Positions 22,401 through 32,718 of a stretch of 32,718 nucleotides of DNA are shown here, piece after piece. Source of the stretch: Saccoglossus kowalevskii (Eukaryota; Hemichordata; Enteropneusta; Harrimaniidae); contig NW_003156738.1 of assembly GCF_000003605.2 (NCBI RefSeq), positions 488,227 to 520,944 on the forward strand, in the 5' to 3' direction. The notes under the pieces are model-generated. The model had not been told where the DNA came from. It made no database searches and worked only from the letters and a program-made list of their open reading frames with translations. Position 1 is the first letter of the stretch. The number at the start of each line of letters is the position of its first letter. A program made the translations under genes and the position numbers.

Positions 22401-24800
22401 ATATGAATTTCAGAAGCGCTGTTTTCGAGAATAGTATTGGTACTAGTAGAACGCCGTCCGCCATCTTGTAATAATCCGTGCTATACTAAAATGCTGCAGG
22501 CTTCGGATTGGTGCGTAATTTAAGCCATGCGTCCTATGTCATGTATGTTCTATTTCCCATTTTACACAACAAATTACCTGACTGTGAATATAGCAGAGAA
22601 ACCCAATGTGAATGTGAATATAATTTCTAATCGAGGAACTGTTGTTTTAGAGCACAACGACGGCATGGGGCCGGCGTGAATGGGTCTCCGGAAGGCAACG
22701 AGGTTTTAACTTGGGGAGCTATTTGTTTATTCGGAGAGGTAACTACTAAACTATCTCATGATGGAAATTCAGTATTGTTACAGGCCATTGCGTTCACCGC
22801 ATACCCTTTCCTACTAGTCTCCGAGAAATCGACCATAATTTGCGATATCCTGGTCATTTTAGACCAATGCGCGGCAATAGAGAGGCGAGTGACCGGGACT
22901 AGTACCCCCATAAATGGGCCCACATAAATAGCAGCAACGTTTATAAAAGTTTCCACACTCTTACTTGCTTATCGGCTATTTTAGCCAGAAGTTTTGACTT
23001 TGTTTTGACACAACGACAGAAAGAGACACTCTATATAGCGGTTGCGGTAAAAAAATATAGGTCACTGTTACATACACAACACCAGTAAATACCTGGGTGT
23101 AATAATAATAAAAATACAAACAGTGAAAAATACGTGTATAAATTTAGTACATATAAAGAGAATTGATTACAGTATATTCATGACCGATGAATGTGCTTTT
23201 AACATAGATCGCACAGATTTTAACAGATCGCCATTATCAATATCCAGGCCACTTTACGAGTTGTTTATTTGTCAGTCGAAGCAGTGCTGTATACTGACCT
23301 CTGCCCCAAGGCGAAAACAGCTCAATGTTCCCAATTTCTAGCAAATACCGGCTCGTATGCCTTTATCCCTCGGTTTAGCAATACTGTCGGCTTGTAATTT
23401 CATCTGGACAACACAGAAAACTATCTTGAACTGTTGGAGACGGGCTTCACAAGAAATGTGCCCGCCAATGTATGACCTTTGCATAAGAACACTACAGCAA
23501 ACGAACCCACAGATCGAGCGATAACAACAACCTTGTTGTATGGCGAGTACCACGGTAACCCCTTTAGTGCCGCGCTGTAAAGTCCGGGCATTACCGCTGG
23601 TAGACCCTGAAACCGATAAGCTAGCATAATATCGACAAACATGTCACTAGAATAAAATGTCTAGAGACGAAACACGGCACGTTTGGTCTATAAACTATAT
23701 GTTGTGAACAGAGTGGTCGTGCGTAAAGACCCTTGTGTGCCAGAGTTCATTGACACCAATCATGATCGTCGAATCCACGTTGTTGTGAAAGGGACATGAC
23801 GAATCCGAACAATTAATTTGTGCTTTAGATAAACAGAGGAAAACAACCTGATTGTATACATCAATTATAACCACAATCTCTTTCGCGCAGACAATACAAA
23901 TTCCTGAAAAACGACAAGCTTTATCAAAGAATTGGAGATTTGTCCAAACCTAACCCGTCAGCGTGTCGGTAAATACCATAAGTATTCAGTCCGCCCTACT
24001 TTACGTTGAATATATCTAAAATGATCAAAGCCGTTGAAATATATTCATTATACTTTTCATATTTATGAACCCAGTAGAATGCAAAATATTGGTTTGTCGG
24101 CGCCATGTGTTGAACCCTTTAAAACCTACTGCTTAACGCCATTAGCAGTATTAACACTAAGTGGCGACGTTTTTGCCACGTTTTTATGATATTTCCAGTT
24201 GGTATTTCTGACGACTTGCTTATATGTTTTCCGTAAGATTGACGTTTGGCACCTAACCGATTCCCAGCCTGAAATGACTAAACATGGTAAAACATAACTA
24301 GTAATTGTCGGAATAAGTGCAAGTTTTTCGTATGTGTGGAAATTGAGTTGTGCCATTGCTTAGTTGAGTTGTATCGCTAACTGTTCATTACTCAAATCAA
24401 AGATTGCTCAAATATATTTTTGAAAACTGTTGTTTTTTTCTAATCATTGATGATTTTGCAGAACATGGTAAAATTAGATTTTGTTATAAACTAAACGGTT
24501 TGAAATCTAGTTGAAAAGTATTTTGTATGCTACTAGCTTCCATTCTTCTTAAGGGATCATTAACGGTATCGAGGTGATTAATAAGTGTACACTTTGAACG
24601 CGTGGTGTCTTATATAGATACACGGTGGGCATTTGATAAAATATTACAAAAAAAGTTGCATGTTCGGATGCGAATACGTACCTACCTGATATCGTAACGA
24701 TGTACTAGTATCCAGTAAGATAGACTTGTCATTTCAATCTCCGCTGCTCAGTGTTGGATGGTACTGTGGAACTTTGTGTCTTTGATAGTACTGTGTCTTT

Positions 24801-24858
24801 TTAGCTAACATGCCAATTTAGCTAATCTGTAATTTCGCTAATTCAAAATGTCGCTAAT
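24801..24858. repeat. Short degenerate repeat, four GCTAA cores at 16-17 bp spacing
   Basis: GCTAA occurs at 24804, 24821, 24837 and 24853, each in a TTWGCTAAT-like context. The cores resemble homeodomain TAAT sites and the spacing is 17, 16 and 16 bp. It could be a tiny tandem repeat or a site cluster. Confidence 0.45.
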
Positions 24859-26814
24859 TTAACAGAAAGTATATTCTTTCAATGAGATTGTTGACACTTT
24901 AACTGAATTAAGATTCTGTTAATTCATACATTGAGTCATTGCATGTGTCTATTTCAACATTTTTTACAGTACGTACCCAGTTCCCAGTCATCGTGTCCGG
25001 CCAACAATAATCGGAACTGAACGTGTTGTGTTCAGTGACGTCGGTGCACGTAACATACACTTGAAACGAAACATCAAATACATATATATGATATAAATCT
25101 GACACCGCCGATTCTCGCGCGATTTTATAATTTCGACATAATGCTTTAGCACACTGATATGGCTAGTATTTTTTATGAATTAGTTTTTAAACATATTTCA
25201 TATCTTGTTATACTTTGGAGTTAGTTCGGGAATATACTCGCACGGAGGCGTAAACACAATTCAATTCAACAACTATTTAACAAGAACAAAATGAAGGAAA
25301 TTGACGCATGCATGCGCGTTTCAAGTCAATATTTACGTAACTGTTCTTCAATACGTGGAAATATACGGGTGTCAGCAAGTGCGGAAAACAGAAATAATTA
25401 TTGACAAATACTATTTTATTTACTATACTAGCAACAAAGTGAGCCTCTGTCGCCATACGGCGCATCATAGCATAACAGGTGAAGTTTTTGATATCAGCAT
25501 TATTTCGCGTCACTCGCGTGTTATCGTTTTTGCTTATATTCCGACGCGAAGTTGTTTTTATCTTACTTTCATTCAATTGAGACGAAAGCTCATCGAGCCC
25601 GTAATGCCATGGACTGTCATCGGGGATTGAAGTTGTTGTGTAACTATCCCAATTCCGAATATGAACATGTATCGTAAAATACAACATTTGGGTAGTTATT
25701 ATTCCGATACATTCAATGATATTTATTAACTTGGATAGCATTTGTTTTCATGAAAATGTGAACCATTTTTGGTGAGTACAAAATTATAATGTTTGAACGG
25801 TAAGTACGAAAATATGTGGACATATACATACGACGACAACAAAACTTGCTTGGTGGGTGCGATTTCGTATGTTGAATTATTTTCAAAAGAGAAGCACATT
25901 TTTGTTTGACGTACGCGACCTTGTTTGACCCTACATGTAGCTAGTTGGTATAAAGTCACTATTTTAGCATGTCCTTGCGATATCGTTATCACATTACGTG
26001 TTTCACTATTATTTAGTTCCTGTGAATGTAACGTAACGTCATTTTAGGTCGGCTAGGTTTGCGCGCGCGTTGTAAGAACAAATGAAGCCATGTACGACCC
26101 CTGCCAATGCATTTAAATCCCGGTCTTATTCGTATAGCCCATTTCAAGTCGTCGGTGTGAGTTATACAAGACTCGTGGATGCTTTACTGCACTGGTCGTG
26201 ATATATTCTTCTCATTTCCCCTATGTTTGTGTTATTTTCCGATTTTAACCATCGACTGAGCTGTTGTCGTCTGTGGTTCTGTACTCGGGTCAGACTGTTA
26301 TCCAACAGCCTCGAACTATTCGTGTCGTTTATAATGCCTCCATTTTGTCAACGCAATATACTACACGAAAACACGCTTGGTTCTATCACATGGTCTTTGT
26401 ATCTCCTGAATCTCAACATACTGTACTACAGGGATACTCATTCCCGCTCTAGTATAAACTTACACACACTCGCCATTTCTTTTACGAGCATTTCCGGATG
26501 ATTTTTGTAACACAGTGTGGTTAAATTGCTTTCTAGTCAACCTCACACCGCACCAATTGTGGAATAATCTAAATCAAAGCACTGATGAAACATTTGCCGG
26601 TATTCCATTTCGACTGAATACTAGTATGTTCTCTGCCAAGCACAGTGAGACTGTCTTCCGACACTGTTTACATTTCTAGGTAATTGCTAAAGAAAGAATG
26701 CCGATGAACTGTTGTCTATATAGTTCACAGTGTAAAACACGATAGCGAGTTGCAGTAGTACTCGTTTGCAATTCCCCTCACGTTTAAGCGGTGTTACAGA
26801 TACTGTGATGGCCG

Positions 26815-26898
26815 CTCTTTCTCTCTATATATTCCCTCTCTCTCTCTTTTATTCACCGCACCCAACCCTGTTATTTTTCTCTCTGTCTTTCTCTCTAG
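26815..26898. repeat. CT-rich polypyrimidine tract
   Basis: Two CT blocks (26815-26850 and 26877-26898) are separated by mixed sequence. A simple-sequence tract with no associated gene seen. Confidence 0.85.
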
Positions 26899-27645
26899 TA
26901 ACACATTCCCAACGATGATGTTGAACTGTCCGATCACCGTGATGGAATACACCCACAAATACTCACACACGTGTCTTTGATTTGCTGTGCTATTGTTTGC
27001 CATGCCGACTCAAGAAAACGGTTGTTTTCGTGCCGTTTCAGAGCATATATTTCTTCATAATACACATTGCGTCGTTTGTTTTTTGCATTTTTACTATGAC
27101 TCGGATTTTTACGGTATTATAACGAATTTAATAATTTGTATATTGTCGGTACTCGCTTATTGGCGATATACGAAAACAATGTGATCGTCAAGTGTATCTG
27201 ACGTTGTATATGTTTTTGTCGTTGTTGTTATTGTTATTGTTATTATGACATTTTTTCCGACTGCAGCTTAGCCTCGATATGTTTTTTGTCTTCATTATCA
27301 TTTAGCGATTTTTGAACAAACGTCATTATTCGCCCGCGCACACTGCGGACTCAGTCTCTGTCCGTAGTATTGAAATAACCGTACCAAAGATACGTCAAGT
27401 CATTATTTTAATGTCCCATAGACAAAGACACAAATAAATACATTTCCCAACGTCATAGCAAGATTCTACAATCAAATGTGTACACTTTTCTAGAATAAAA
27501 ATACATAAAAGCTTAAGCTTCGGTCACGCTTGGCAAACAGAACTGATTCACATTCACAGAACGGATTATTATACATAAATATAGCAGATTCCATATCCCA
27601 TTTTGATTTCACATGACGATTGCACTATCATGATGGTATCCCTAA

Positions 27646-27651
27646 TTTATT
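27646..27651 (-). terminator. Polyadenylation signal AATAAA for the SKIDA1-like gene
   Basis: The plus strand reads TTTATT, so the minus strand carries a canonical AATAAA about 290 bases after the stop codon. It is the first perfect hexamer I find downstream in the gene's direction. This implies a 3' UTR of about 0.3 kb if it is used. Confidence 0.5.
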
Positions 27652-27943
27652 CTTCTGTCTAGCACCAGTTACCGCGACAATGACCCATTATGCGATGACC
27701 CACACTCACTGCACAAAATACGAAAATATCAGAATAGTTCATTCAAGTTCAAATGATATATACATTCTTTTTCGACATAAATCGTGGAGTAAATTACATG
27801 CAACAAAGCAGATATTGCAAGTGTTTGTGTCATTTCACCAAAAGGAATACTGTAATGACGTAACTATATTCTGTCTCAAGTTCGAGGTAATTACGCAGGT
27901 ACAATATTCAATACATGTATTCGATTAGTCTCCGGTCGCCGGG

Positions 27944-30334
27944 CTAGTCCAGGACATGGCGTCCCACACACTTCCCATGTGGTGTCGCTGGGCGTGGTAA
28001 AGGCACCCCTCCTAGCCTCCATTTCCAAATTGGGTGTCCTTTGGATGGGGGATGCTTAGAATCCACTTTCATCGTCACTGCCGGGTGTAAGTCCCCGTTT
28101 CTGACAACTAACGACGGAACCACAGGGAAATTGACTAAAAATTTAAAAGGATTCCTGCCCGGGGTCATCGAGGTCACTTTCCTTTTTTTCGGCGTACAAA
28201 CGTCTGCGGGATCATAATCTCCACGAATTGTCGTTTTGTCTTTCCTTGTCGGTTCTCTTCTTACAAATTGCTTTTTGCTTGATATTTTGATTTTGTGACG
28301 CCCATCTTCCTTAGCATATGTACCTTTATCCTTACGTCCATGCTTAATGACATTATCATTGAAGTCAGAAGTGTCTTCAAACTGTCGTTCTGATAACGTA
28401 TCTCTTCTCTCATCGGCATTACACTTTTTTTTCTTCCTGCTTTTCCCGGAGAAGACCTGCACCGATGTCTGCTTCGAGCTTGGCACTATGCCAAGTTTCT
28501 TTTTTTTTCTTGGGGGGATTTCCTTTTTACAATGTTTTAAGCTAGCTGTTGACGATATTTCACCGTTAAACTTTGTCGCCCCTTTCTTCTTGATTTTTTT
28601 ACGTTTCCTGGTATTCACATTTGATGTATCGCGCTCGCAGCAGACATTCTGTGTTGGCTCAGATTGTTTATTTAGTTTCGACTGAGAAAGCTTTAATCGT
28701 TCTGCTTTCGTCTTTTCGCCGCTAATTCTCTTTCGACGTCTGGGGCTCAAATCTATATGCGATGTTAGATTGCTAGACGTGTTTTTCAGCGGAGCGGTGC
28801 AAATTTCTGTTAAAGCTTCTGTCTTGGCTACGCTACACGTCTCCACTGTCCACTTTTGTTCTCGCTTCTTCAAAATTAATGAATTTGTTGTAGGTGAAAT
28901 TGCAGATTTTGGCGAGCGTTTCCCGAGCCCTTGGTTTATGCCGATATTCAAACAATGATTCGACTTGACTTTATTCTTTATACAGTTTTTATCCCTCTCT
29001 GGGATTTTGAATAAAACCGCAGATTTTTGCTGCGTGTCGAGCAGGCTTGAATTACTGGTGTCGTAATTTGTGACCTTTGAATTCCCCTTTTGTAAGAACT
29101 GTTGTGGTGGAGACAGCGTGCGGTATCTGCTTAGTTTCACGCTTGTGTCCGAATCACTACACGACGATGAACACGACGTCTCTGAATCAGTATCGGACGA
29201 TTCTGGCGACGAGTCGCTGCAATATAAACTACAATATGAACTTGAGTCACTATTGGAACTCGCCAGAGTAGAAATACTTGAAATGTTCGAGTCTATTTCT
29301 AAAGTCGATATATCAGAGTCACTCTCCTCGCTCCCGATGTCATCCCTGTTTTTCAGTTGTATTCCGTTGCCGTACTGAAATCCGTTTACAAACCTAACCT
29401 CTTCCGTCTTCGTAGATTTTGCACCACTTTTAAAAAACACGAATTTGGGGTTTAGTGGCTGGCTGCCGAGCGACGTTGCAACCGTCTTTGTTGCCATGTT
29501 AGACAGTGTATTCGTGGCTACAGATCTCACACTAGCACCGTTGTTTGTCAACTCCATGCTATTAGGCTCAGTGCCTGTAATGGCCGTCACACTATTGTGT
29601 ACGGTAGTAACTTGTTTCTCGCTCTCAGAGCTTACCATTTCGGTGCCGAACATAGGCGCAGGAAACTCGTTTCCACCGTTTCTCAATCTCTCGAATGACG
29701 GGGCTTCTTGGTGATGTCCGTTTGTAGGGAAGGCCGGGCCTGACAAGCTAGAGAAAGCGGTTAATTTAGACGGTTTGATCACCCAAGAATTCTGAACTCG
29801 ACAGCTCGAACTCGTTTCACCACTAGCTTTAGAATCACAATAAGATAGCGAATTCCTCGCCCAGGATGACTTGTGTATGTCCAGTACATACTGCAAATTT
29901 TGACTGCACAGGGAATGCGTTAATGTTGTTCTTTTGGGCTTAATTTTTGCCATACTGCTGTTTTTTTTCTTTTTACTCCTTAGGGTGGGTTCGTTCCTAC
30001 AAGAAAGATAAAGGCGCTCGGCGTCTCGTCGTCGTATTAGAGTACACATGGCCGTGTGGCTTGGTAAAGCGTCAAGGGCCTTCAGTTTACGTAATTCGTC
30101 CACCGTGCTAAGGTATTTCTGAATATTTAAATGGGAAATACGCTTATGAACTGTCGTTCGGGGGATATCGTGTATGTCGTCTATGAGGTGGGTAAAAACT
30201 TCAGCCAATGCAACCATAGGTTCACCGTGTCTAACTATATAACCCAGACTAACGCCTCCAATCTCTTGGTAGCCAACGCTACCATCTTCGAGTTCCGTTG
30301 ACTGTTTCGCCGCAGTCCGTTCGACCTGGAACAT
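27944..30334 (-). CDS. SKIDA1: SKI/DACH domain-containing nuclear protein, SKIDA1-like (large coding exon)
   Basis: A 796-codon ORF runs from ATG at 30334 to TAG at 27946-27944. Residues about 20-113 form a SKI/SNO/DAC domain, seen as GGVSLGYIVRHGEPMVALAE, then IPRTTVHKRISHLNI, then DELRKLKALDAL and CTLIRRRDAERLYLSC. This pattern is typical of SKIDA1 rather than of SKI, SNO or DACH. Residues about 333-402 are a Ser/Asp/Glu-rich tract. Basic clusters follow (PRRRKR, RKRKKIKKK, PRKKKKLG, PKKRKV at 715-720), consistent with nuclear localisation. Residues about 728-782 hold FPVVPSLVV and GHPIWKWRLGG, resembling the C-terminal block I recall from SKIDA1 and the PRC2-associated protein EPOP. The likely role is a chromatin or transcription co-factor; family knowledge points to PRC2, and nothing here shows partners directly. 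The ATG is 51 bases inside a splice acceptor and that 51-base segment is also open in frame, so an upstream start is possible. The ATG fits the usual short lead before the domain. The gene is intact, with no frameshift. Confidence 0.88.
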   Translation of the reverse strand: MFQVERTAAKQSTELEDGSVGYQEIGGVSLGYIVRHGEPMVALAEVFTHLIDDIHDIPRTTVHKRISHLNIQKYLSTVDELRKLKALDALPSHTAMCTLIRRRDAERLYLSCRNEPTLRSKKKKNSSMAKIKPKRTTLTHSLCSQNLQYVLDIHKSSWARNSLSYCDSKASGETSSSCRVQNSWVIKPSKLTAFSSLSGPAFPTNGHHQEAPSFERLRNGGNEFPAPMFGTEMVSSESEKQVTTVHNSVTAITGTEPNSMELTNNGASVRSVATNTLSNMATKTVATSLGSQPLNPKFVFFKSGAKSTKTEEVRFVNGFQYGNGIQLKNRDDIGSEESDSDISTLEIDSNISSISTLASSNSDSSSYCSLYCSDSSPESSDTDSETSCSSSCSDSDTSVKLSRYRTLSPPQQFLQKGNSKVTNYDTSNSSLLDTQQKSAVLFKIPERDKNCIKNKVKSNHCLNIGINQGLGKRSPKSAISPTTNSLILKKREQKWTVETCSVAKTEALTEICTAPLKNTSSNLTSHIDLSPRRRKRISGEKTKAERLKLSQSKLNKQSEPTQNVCCERDTSNVNTRKRKKIKKKGATKFNGEISSTASLKHCKKEIPPRKKKKLGIVPSSKQTSVQVFSGKSRKKKKCNADERRDTLSERQFEDTSDFNDNVIKHGRKDKGTYAKEDGRHKIKISSKKQFVRREPTRKDKTTIRGDYDPADVCTPKKRKVTSMTPGRNPFKFLVNFPVVPSLVVRNGDLHPAVTMKVDSKHPPSKGHPIWKWRLGGVPLPRPATPHGKCVGRHVLD

Positions 30335-30420
30335 GTTCGGTTTTCGATGCCAGGAATAATATGGAAATTCGGTTGAGTGAGCTTCCTGAAATATATAAAA
30401 GTGGGGAAAAAAAATACATT
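30335..30420 (-). other. 3' splice acceptor and exon lead of the SKIDA1-like gene
   Basis: Read on the minus strand, a pyrimidine tract (RC of 30401-30414) leads to TATATATTTCAG ending at 30386, a good intron 3' end. The exon would begin at 30385, 51 bases before the ATG, with no in-frame stop in between. The gene therefore probably has at least one upstream exon. I could not fix the matching donor: GTACGT at 30698-30693 and GTAATA near 30787 are weak candidates. Confidence 0.6.
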
Positions 30421-30989
30421 TATTAAAAAATGCTTGTGTTCAAGCTAATGTTGTTTTACATGAATTACGGTATATAGAAGTTTATGGTCGCTAATAGTGT
30501 TTATATAGTATTGTGTACACGTGTATTTTAACGTGGTGTTTCTTACAAATTATATACCGAGATTATATTTTATTTTTAATAAGTGTATTTTTTTTTACAG
30601 TATATTACAAGTTTAAAGCAGTGTTGGTCTTGTTACTGACATTCGAATACAATCGACTGTAGTCGGCAATACATTATCTCAGAATTCACAAAACGTACGA
30701 AGAAGTTTAAATGAGAGAAACAAACCATTGAATGTCCTATCAACGTTGCGATTCAATGATGGAGCTCGCGTCAAGTCCCCACGTATTACCGGCAAAAACA
30801 GTCACCATGTACGTGTCACTAACCAACTCATCGCTAACTTTCTTCCGGCGACCCTTTGTGGATACAAAACCTCCCTGAATTGAGAGAGAATCAAATCGTT
30901 GGTGGAGTATTCGCTCAGTGTCGAAGTGCGTCTTGCACAACCCAGTTTTCAAATGGGGCAGGTAGCTATGCGTTGGGAGTGTGACAATA

Positions 30990-31045
30990 AAGGGATATAT
31001 TTTACCCTTCGAATACGCACGCTGATTGGTGGAAAATTTTCGCGC
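30990..31045 (-). promoter_or_regulatory. Candidate promoter of the SKIDA1-like gene (CCAAT box, AT-rich box, E2F-like site)
   Basis: On the minus strand the order is TTTCGCGC-type sequence (E2F-like, plus-strand 31036-31045), then CCACCAATCAG (NF-Y type CCAAT box at 31029-31025), then TAAAATATAT (31004-30995, TATA-like). The next minus-strand bases lead into a stretch (30960-30700) that could hold a 5' untranslated exon. The order and spacing fit a core promoter about 0.65 kb upstream of the coding exon. This is motif reading only; no transcript start is visible. Confidence 0.35.
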
Positions 31046-32260
31046 GCATTCGACCTCTAATTAATGAGCCGGTTTGATGGAAGTTTGACGTTTGGATTTG
31101 TACTAGTCTGCAACCGACGATTAGAGTGTTTCTTCTAAAATAGATTAATTAATTATAATCACGTATGAGAAGTTACGCAATCCCGATTCCGTCGTATTGT
31201 TAACAAGCAATGACAAATTAGACATGGTGCATACAAGTTTGTCATTTCTACTAATTCTATTCCCATCGTTCGTTTTTTTATAAGATAATAAAAAAATCAA
31301 GCAGTATTATTTAGTTATTCATTTATTTAGTTCTGATTACGTTTTAATTTGATTCAGTGTATGTCATCAGCTACATTACTTTACTGGTCGAAAGTGTTTC
31401 TCTTCTTTTTTTGTCAAAATTCAGTAATCATCACGGTATTCGTCCGACGCCACGGAGAAACCCCTGTACAAGCGTTTTATGGGTCGTCTATCACAGTAAC
31501 GCAACTCTCATAGCTGTGTGTCATCTATATTTCACTGGCAAAAATACTATAAGATCGTATAAATACAAAACAATAGAAGAAAACTTGGTGTCTGATCCGT
31601 GTTTGCATGGTTCATGGTGTGGGCGATTACTAACCGTGATCAACCCTAGTTTGAACACGATGCAGAACAACAGCTTAGCGTTTCGTATCAACTCAAAAGA
31701 ATTATTAGCGAAGTGTTATTAAGAGTGAATCAGAAATCAGAATTTTTTTATTTTTTTTTATATTTTTTTTTATTTTTCGCTTTGGTGAATCGCGGTGCTA
31801 CAAGCAATTCTTATGCCGACGGTCTAGCAGAAAATCATGACTGTCGCGGCGTGTGCAGGCGAATGCGATGTTCCTGGTGTCGATCTCCGTCGAGCACACG
31901 CGGTCACCTTCGTTCATTTTTTTTCAAAAAAGTAAAACTAAATAAGATTACCGCTAAACATGGATACGATTTCTCTTCAAAATAAGGCTCTACGAGTTTA
32001 GAAAACATCGAACGTGCCTGCAAGTTGCAGTGTGTACATCGAGCTTAAACTTGAGCAAAAATCGGCGTCATTTACAAAACAAAGCTGCGAATATATTAAA
32101 TGTGCGGGCTTTGAGCTTGGTGTAAAGGTTTTAATGAGTTGGTGCAATGGGCTTGATTAATGAGGTCAACACATCACCAACATAAAAACAGAACATGTAA
32201 ACGATAGATGGTAGGACAACGCGCCCGTGAGATCGTGCGTTCAATAATTCGCCGAGATAA
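31046..32260. other. Non-coding sequence upstream of the SKIDA1-like promoter candidate
   Basis: Short ORFs only (121 codons at 31357 from a non-ATG start, 90 codons at 31713 from a TTA-adjacent start) with no domain. A T-rich run lies at 31744-31776. I see nothing assignable. Confidence 0.4.
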
Positions 32261-32266
32261 TTCAAG

Positions 32267-32476
32267 ATGGCTGCCACTAACATGACGAGTGTGTTATCTG
32301 TACTCGGTGGTTTGCAGACACGCTGCACACGAAAGGCAGTCCAGCTCACGTTTCACGCAAAAGCGTTGTCGCCTTCACCAGTCACCCGTGTTTCTAAAAG
32401 ATCTCAACACTCTCATGTTGTCCCACGTTTTCGTAAAAAACACAACCACCATATCGAGTCCCCAATTTTAGCTTAG
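32267..32476 (+). CDS. Possible small protein or first exon with strong start context
   Basis: Sixty-nine codons begin at an ATG in a strong Kozak-like context, TTCAAGATGGCTGCC. The peptide starts MAATNMTSVLSVLGGLQTRC and is rich in Arg, Lys, Ser and His with no acidic residue in its first 60, somewhat like a mitochondrial presequence. It matches no family I recognise. The same bases fit a YY1 motif, common at transcription starts, so this may mark a promoter or exon 1 of a gene continuing to the right. No clear donor was found before the stop at 32474. Confidence 0.25.
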   Translation: MAATNMTSVLSVLGGLQTRCTRKAVQLTFHAKALSPSPVTRVSKRSQHSHVVPRFRKKHNHHIESPILA

Positions 32477-32718
32477 ATGGTGATGTCGGGAATGACACGA
32501 TAGGTTTTTTTTTGTCCTGATTTGTATACGCAAGGCATAGAAACGGCTGCATTTATAGTCTAAAGCTTTTGACTCAATATTAATATTAAGGAAACTATAA
32601 TGATTTTATTAATTGCAATATACTCACTCGTCTATGTAACTGGTATATTCAGTTTCTGTTTTTCAATTATTCGATTTAGTGTGAATGTTATGGACTGGTT
32701 AGTGTCATCTTCCGTAAA

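Larger units (their letters stand above)
19418..27640. other. Long single-copy region without a supportable gene
   Basis: This 8.2-kb stretch holds only short ORFs, most with non-ATG starts, overlapping on both strands and lacking known domains. The longest (minus, 25741-25277, 154 codons) is unrecognised and overlapped by open frames on the other strand. Features noted are a four-fold GCTAA repeat at 24801-24858, a CT-rich tract at 26815-26898, and a minus-strand ACAAGATGGCGGACGG motif at 22471-22456. It lies 3' of the SKIDA1-like gene and could hold regulatory sequence, but I cannot demonstrate any. Confidence 0.45.

Noticed and set aside
22676-22956. Paired ORFs on both strands (83 and 66 codons)
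   Set aside because: Both are open by chance over the same bases, with no known domain; the plus-strand frame starts at GTG.
25277-25741. 154-codon minus-strand ORF
   Set aside because: It has no recognisable domain, is overlapped by an open frame on the other strand, and shows no splice or promoter support. It could be an orphan gene but nothing in the sequence argues for it.
28347-29714. Plus-strand ORFs of 62-112 codons opposite the SKIDA1-like gene
   Set aside because: They are antisense shadows of the real coding exon, with no domain of their own.
30740-30952. Minus-strand 70-codon ORF as a coding first exon of the SKIDA1-like gene
   Set aside because: It starts at TTG, and splicing its GTAATA donor to the acceptor at 30386 would join the main exon out of the SKI-domain frame. 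It may be 5' untranslated sequence.

Overview
The window reads as a piece of animal nuclear genome: about 62% A+T by eye, GT-AG splice signals, dense minisatellites, decayed transposon remnants and one recognisable metazoan gene. The best match for that gene is a SKI/DACH-domain protein of the SKIDA1 type. The gene content and minisatellite load suggest a non-vertebrate bilaterian, probably a marine invertebrate such as a cephalochordate, hemichordate, echinoderm or mollusc. I cannot place it more precisely from sequence alone.

Layout. The left 14 kb is repeat-rich and shows no convincing host gene. It holds a 23-bp minisatellite (1-642), a 74-bp minisatellite with higher-order structure (about 2523-3412), a 34-bp minisatellite made of alternating subtypes (4499-5003), a short hairpin repeat (6951-6998), a 26-bp repeat beside a 60-bp TTAA-flanked element (7411-7589), a 150-bp hAT-like element (7736-7885), a degenerate approximately 20-bp repeat (8558-8730), two outward-facing 3' ends of one non-LTR retrotransposon family (8861-8931 minus, about 9760-10718 plus), and a 2.5-kb 20-bp minisatellite (11430-13970). 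From 14 kb to 27.6 kb the sequence is mostly single-copy and non-coding. In it are two TTAA-flanked miniature transposons related to each other (14459-14587 and 17431-17506), a 223-base assembly gap (16157-16379), a possible tRNA-derived SINE head (16700-16755), and two exon-like segments with good splice signals on the plus strand (18474-18652 and 19382-19417).

The main gene is on the minus strand at 27944-30334. It has one large 796-codon coding exon preceded by a splice acceptor at 30386. A candidate promoter lies near 30990-31045 and a polyadenylation signal at 27651-27646. The product has an N-terminal SKI/SNO/DAC domain, a serine/acidic middle and many basic nuclear-localisation clusters. 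It ends in a conserved tryptophan-containing block that I associate with the SKIDA1/EPOP Polycomb-linked family. The 9 kb downstream and 2.4 kb upstream of it are non-coding as far as I can see, which is common around developmental regulators. No operon-like organisation, CRISPR array or rRNA was found. I see no clearly new gene system. The points most worth checking are the repeat architecture, the TTAA element family and the invertebrate SKIDA1 homologue.
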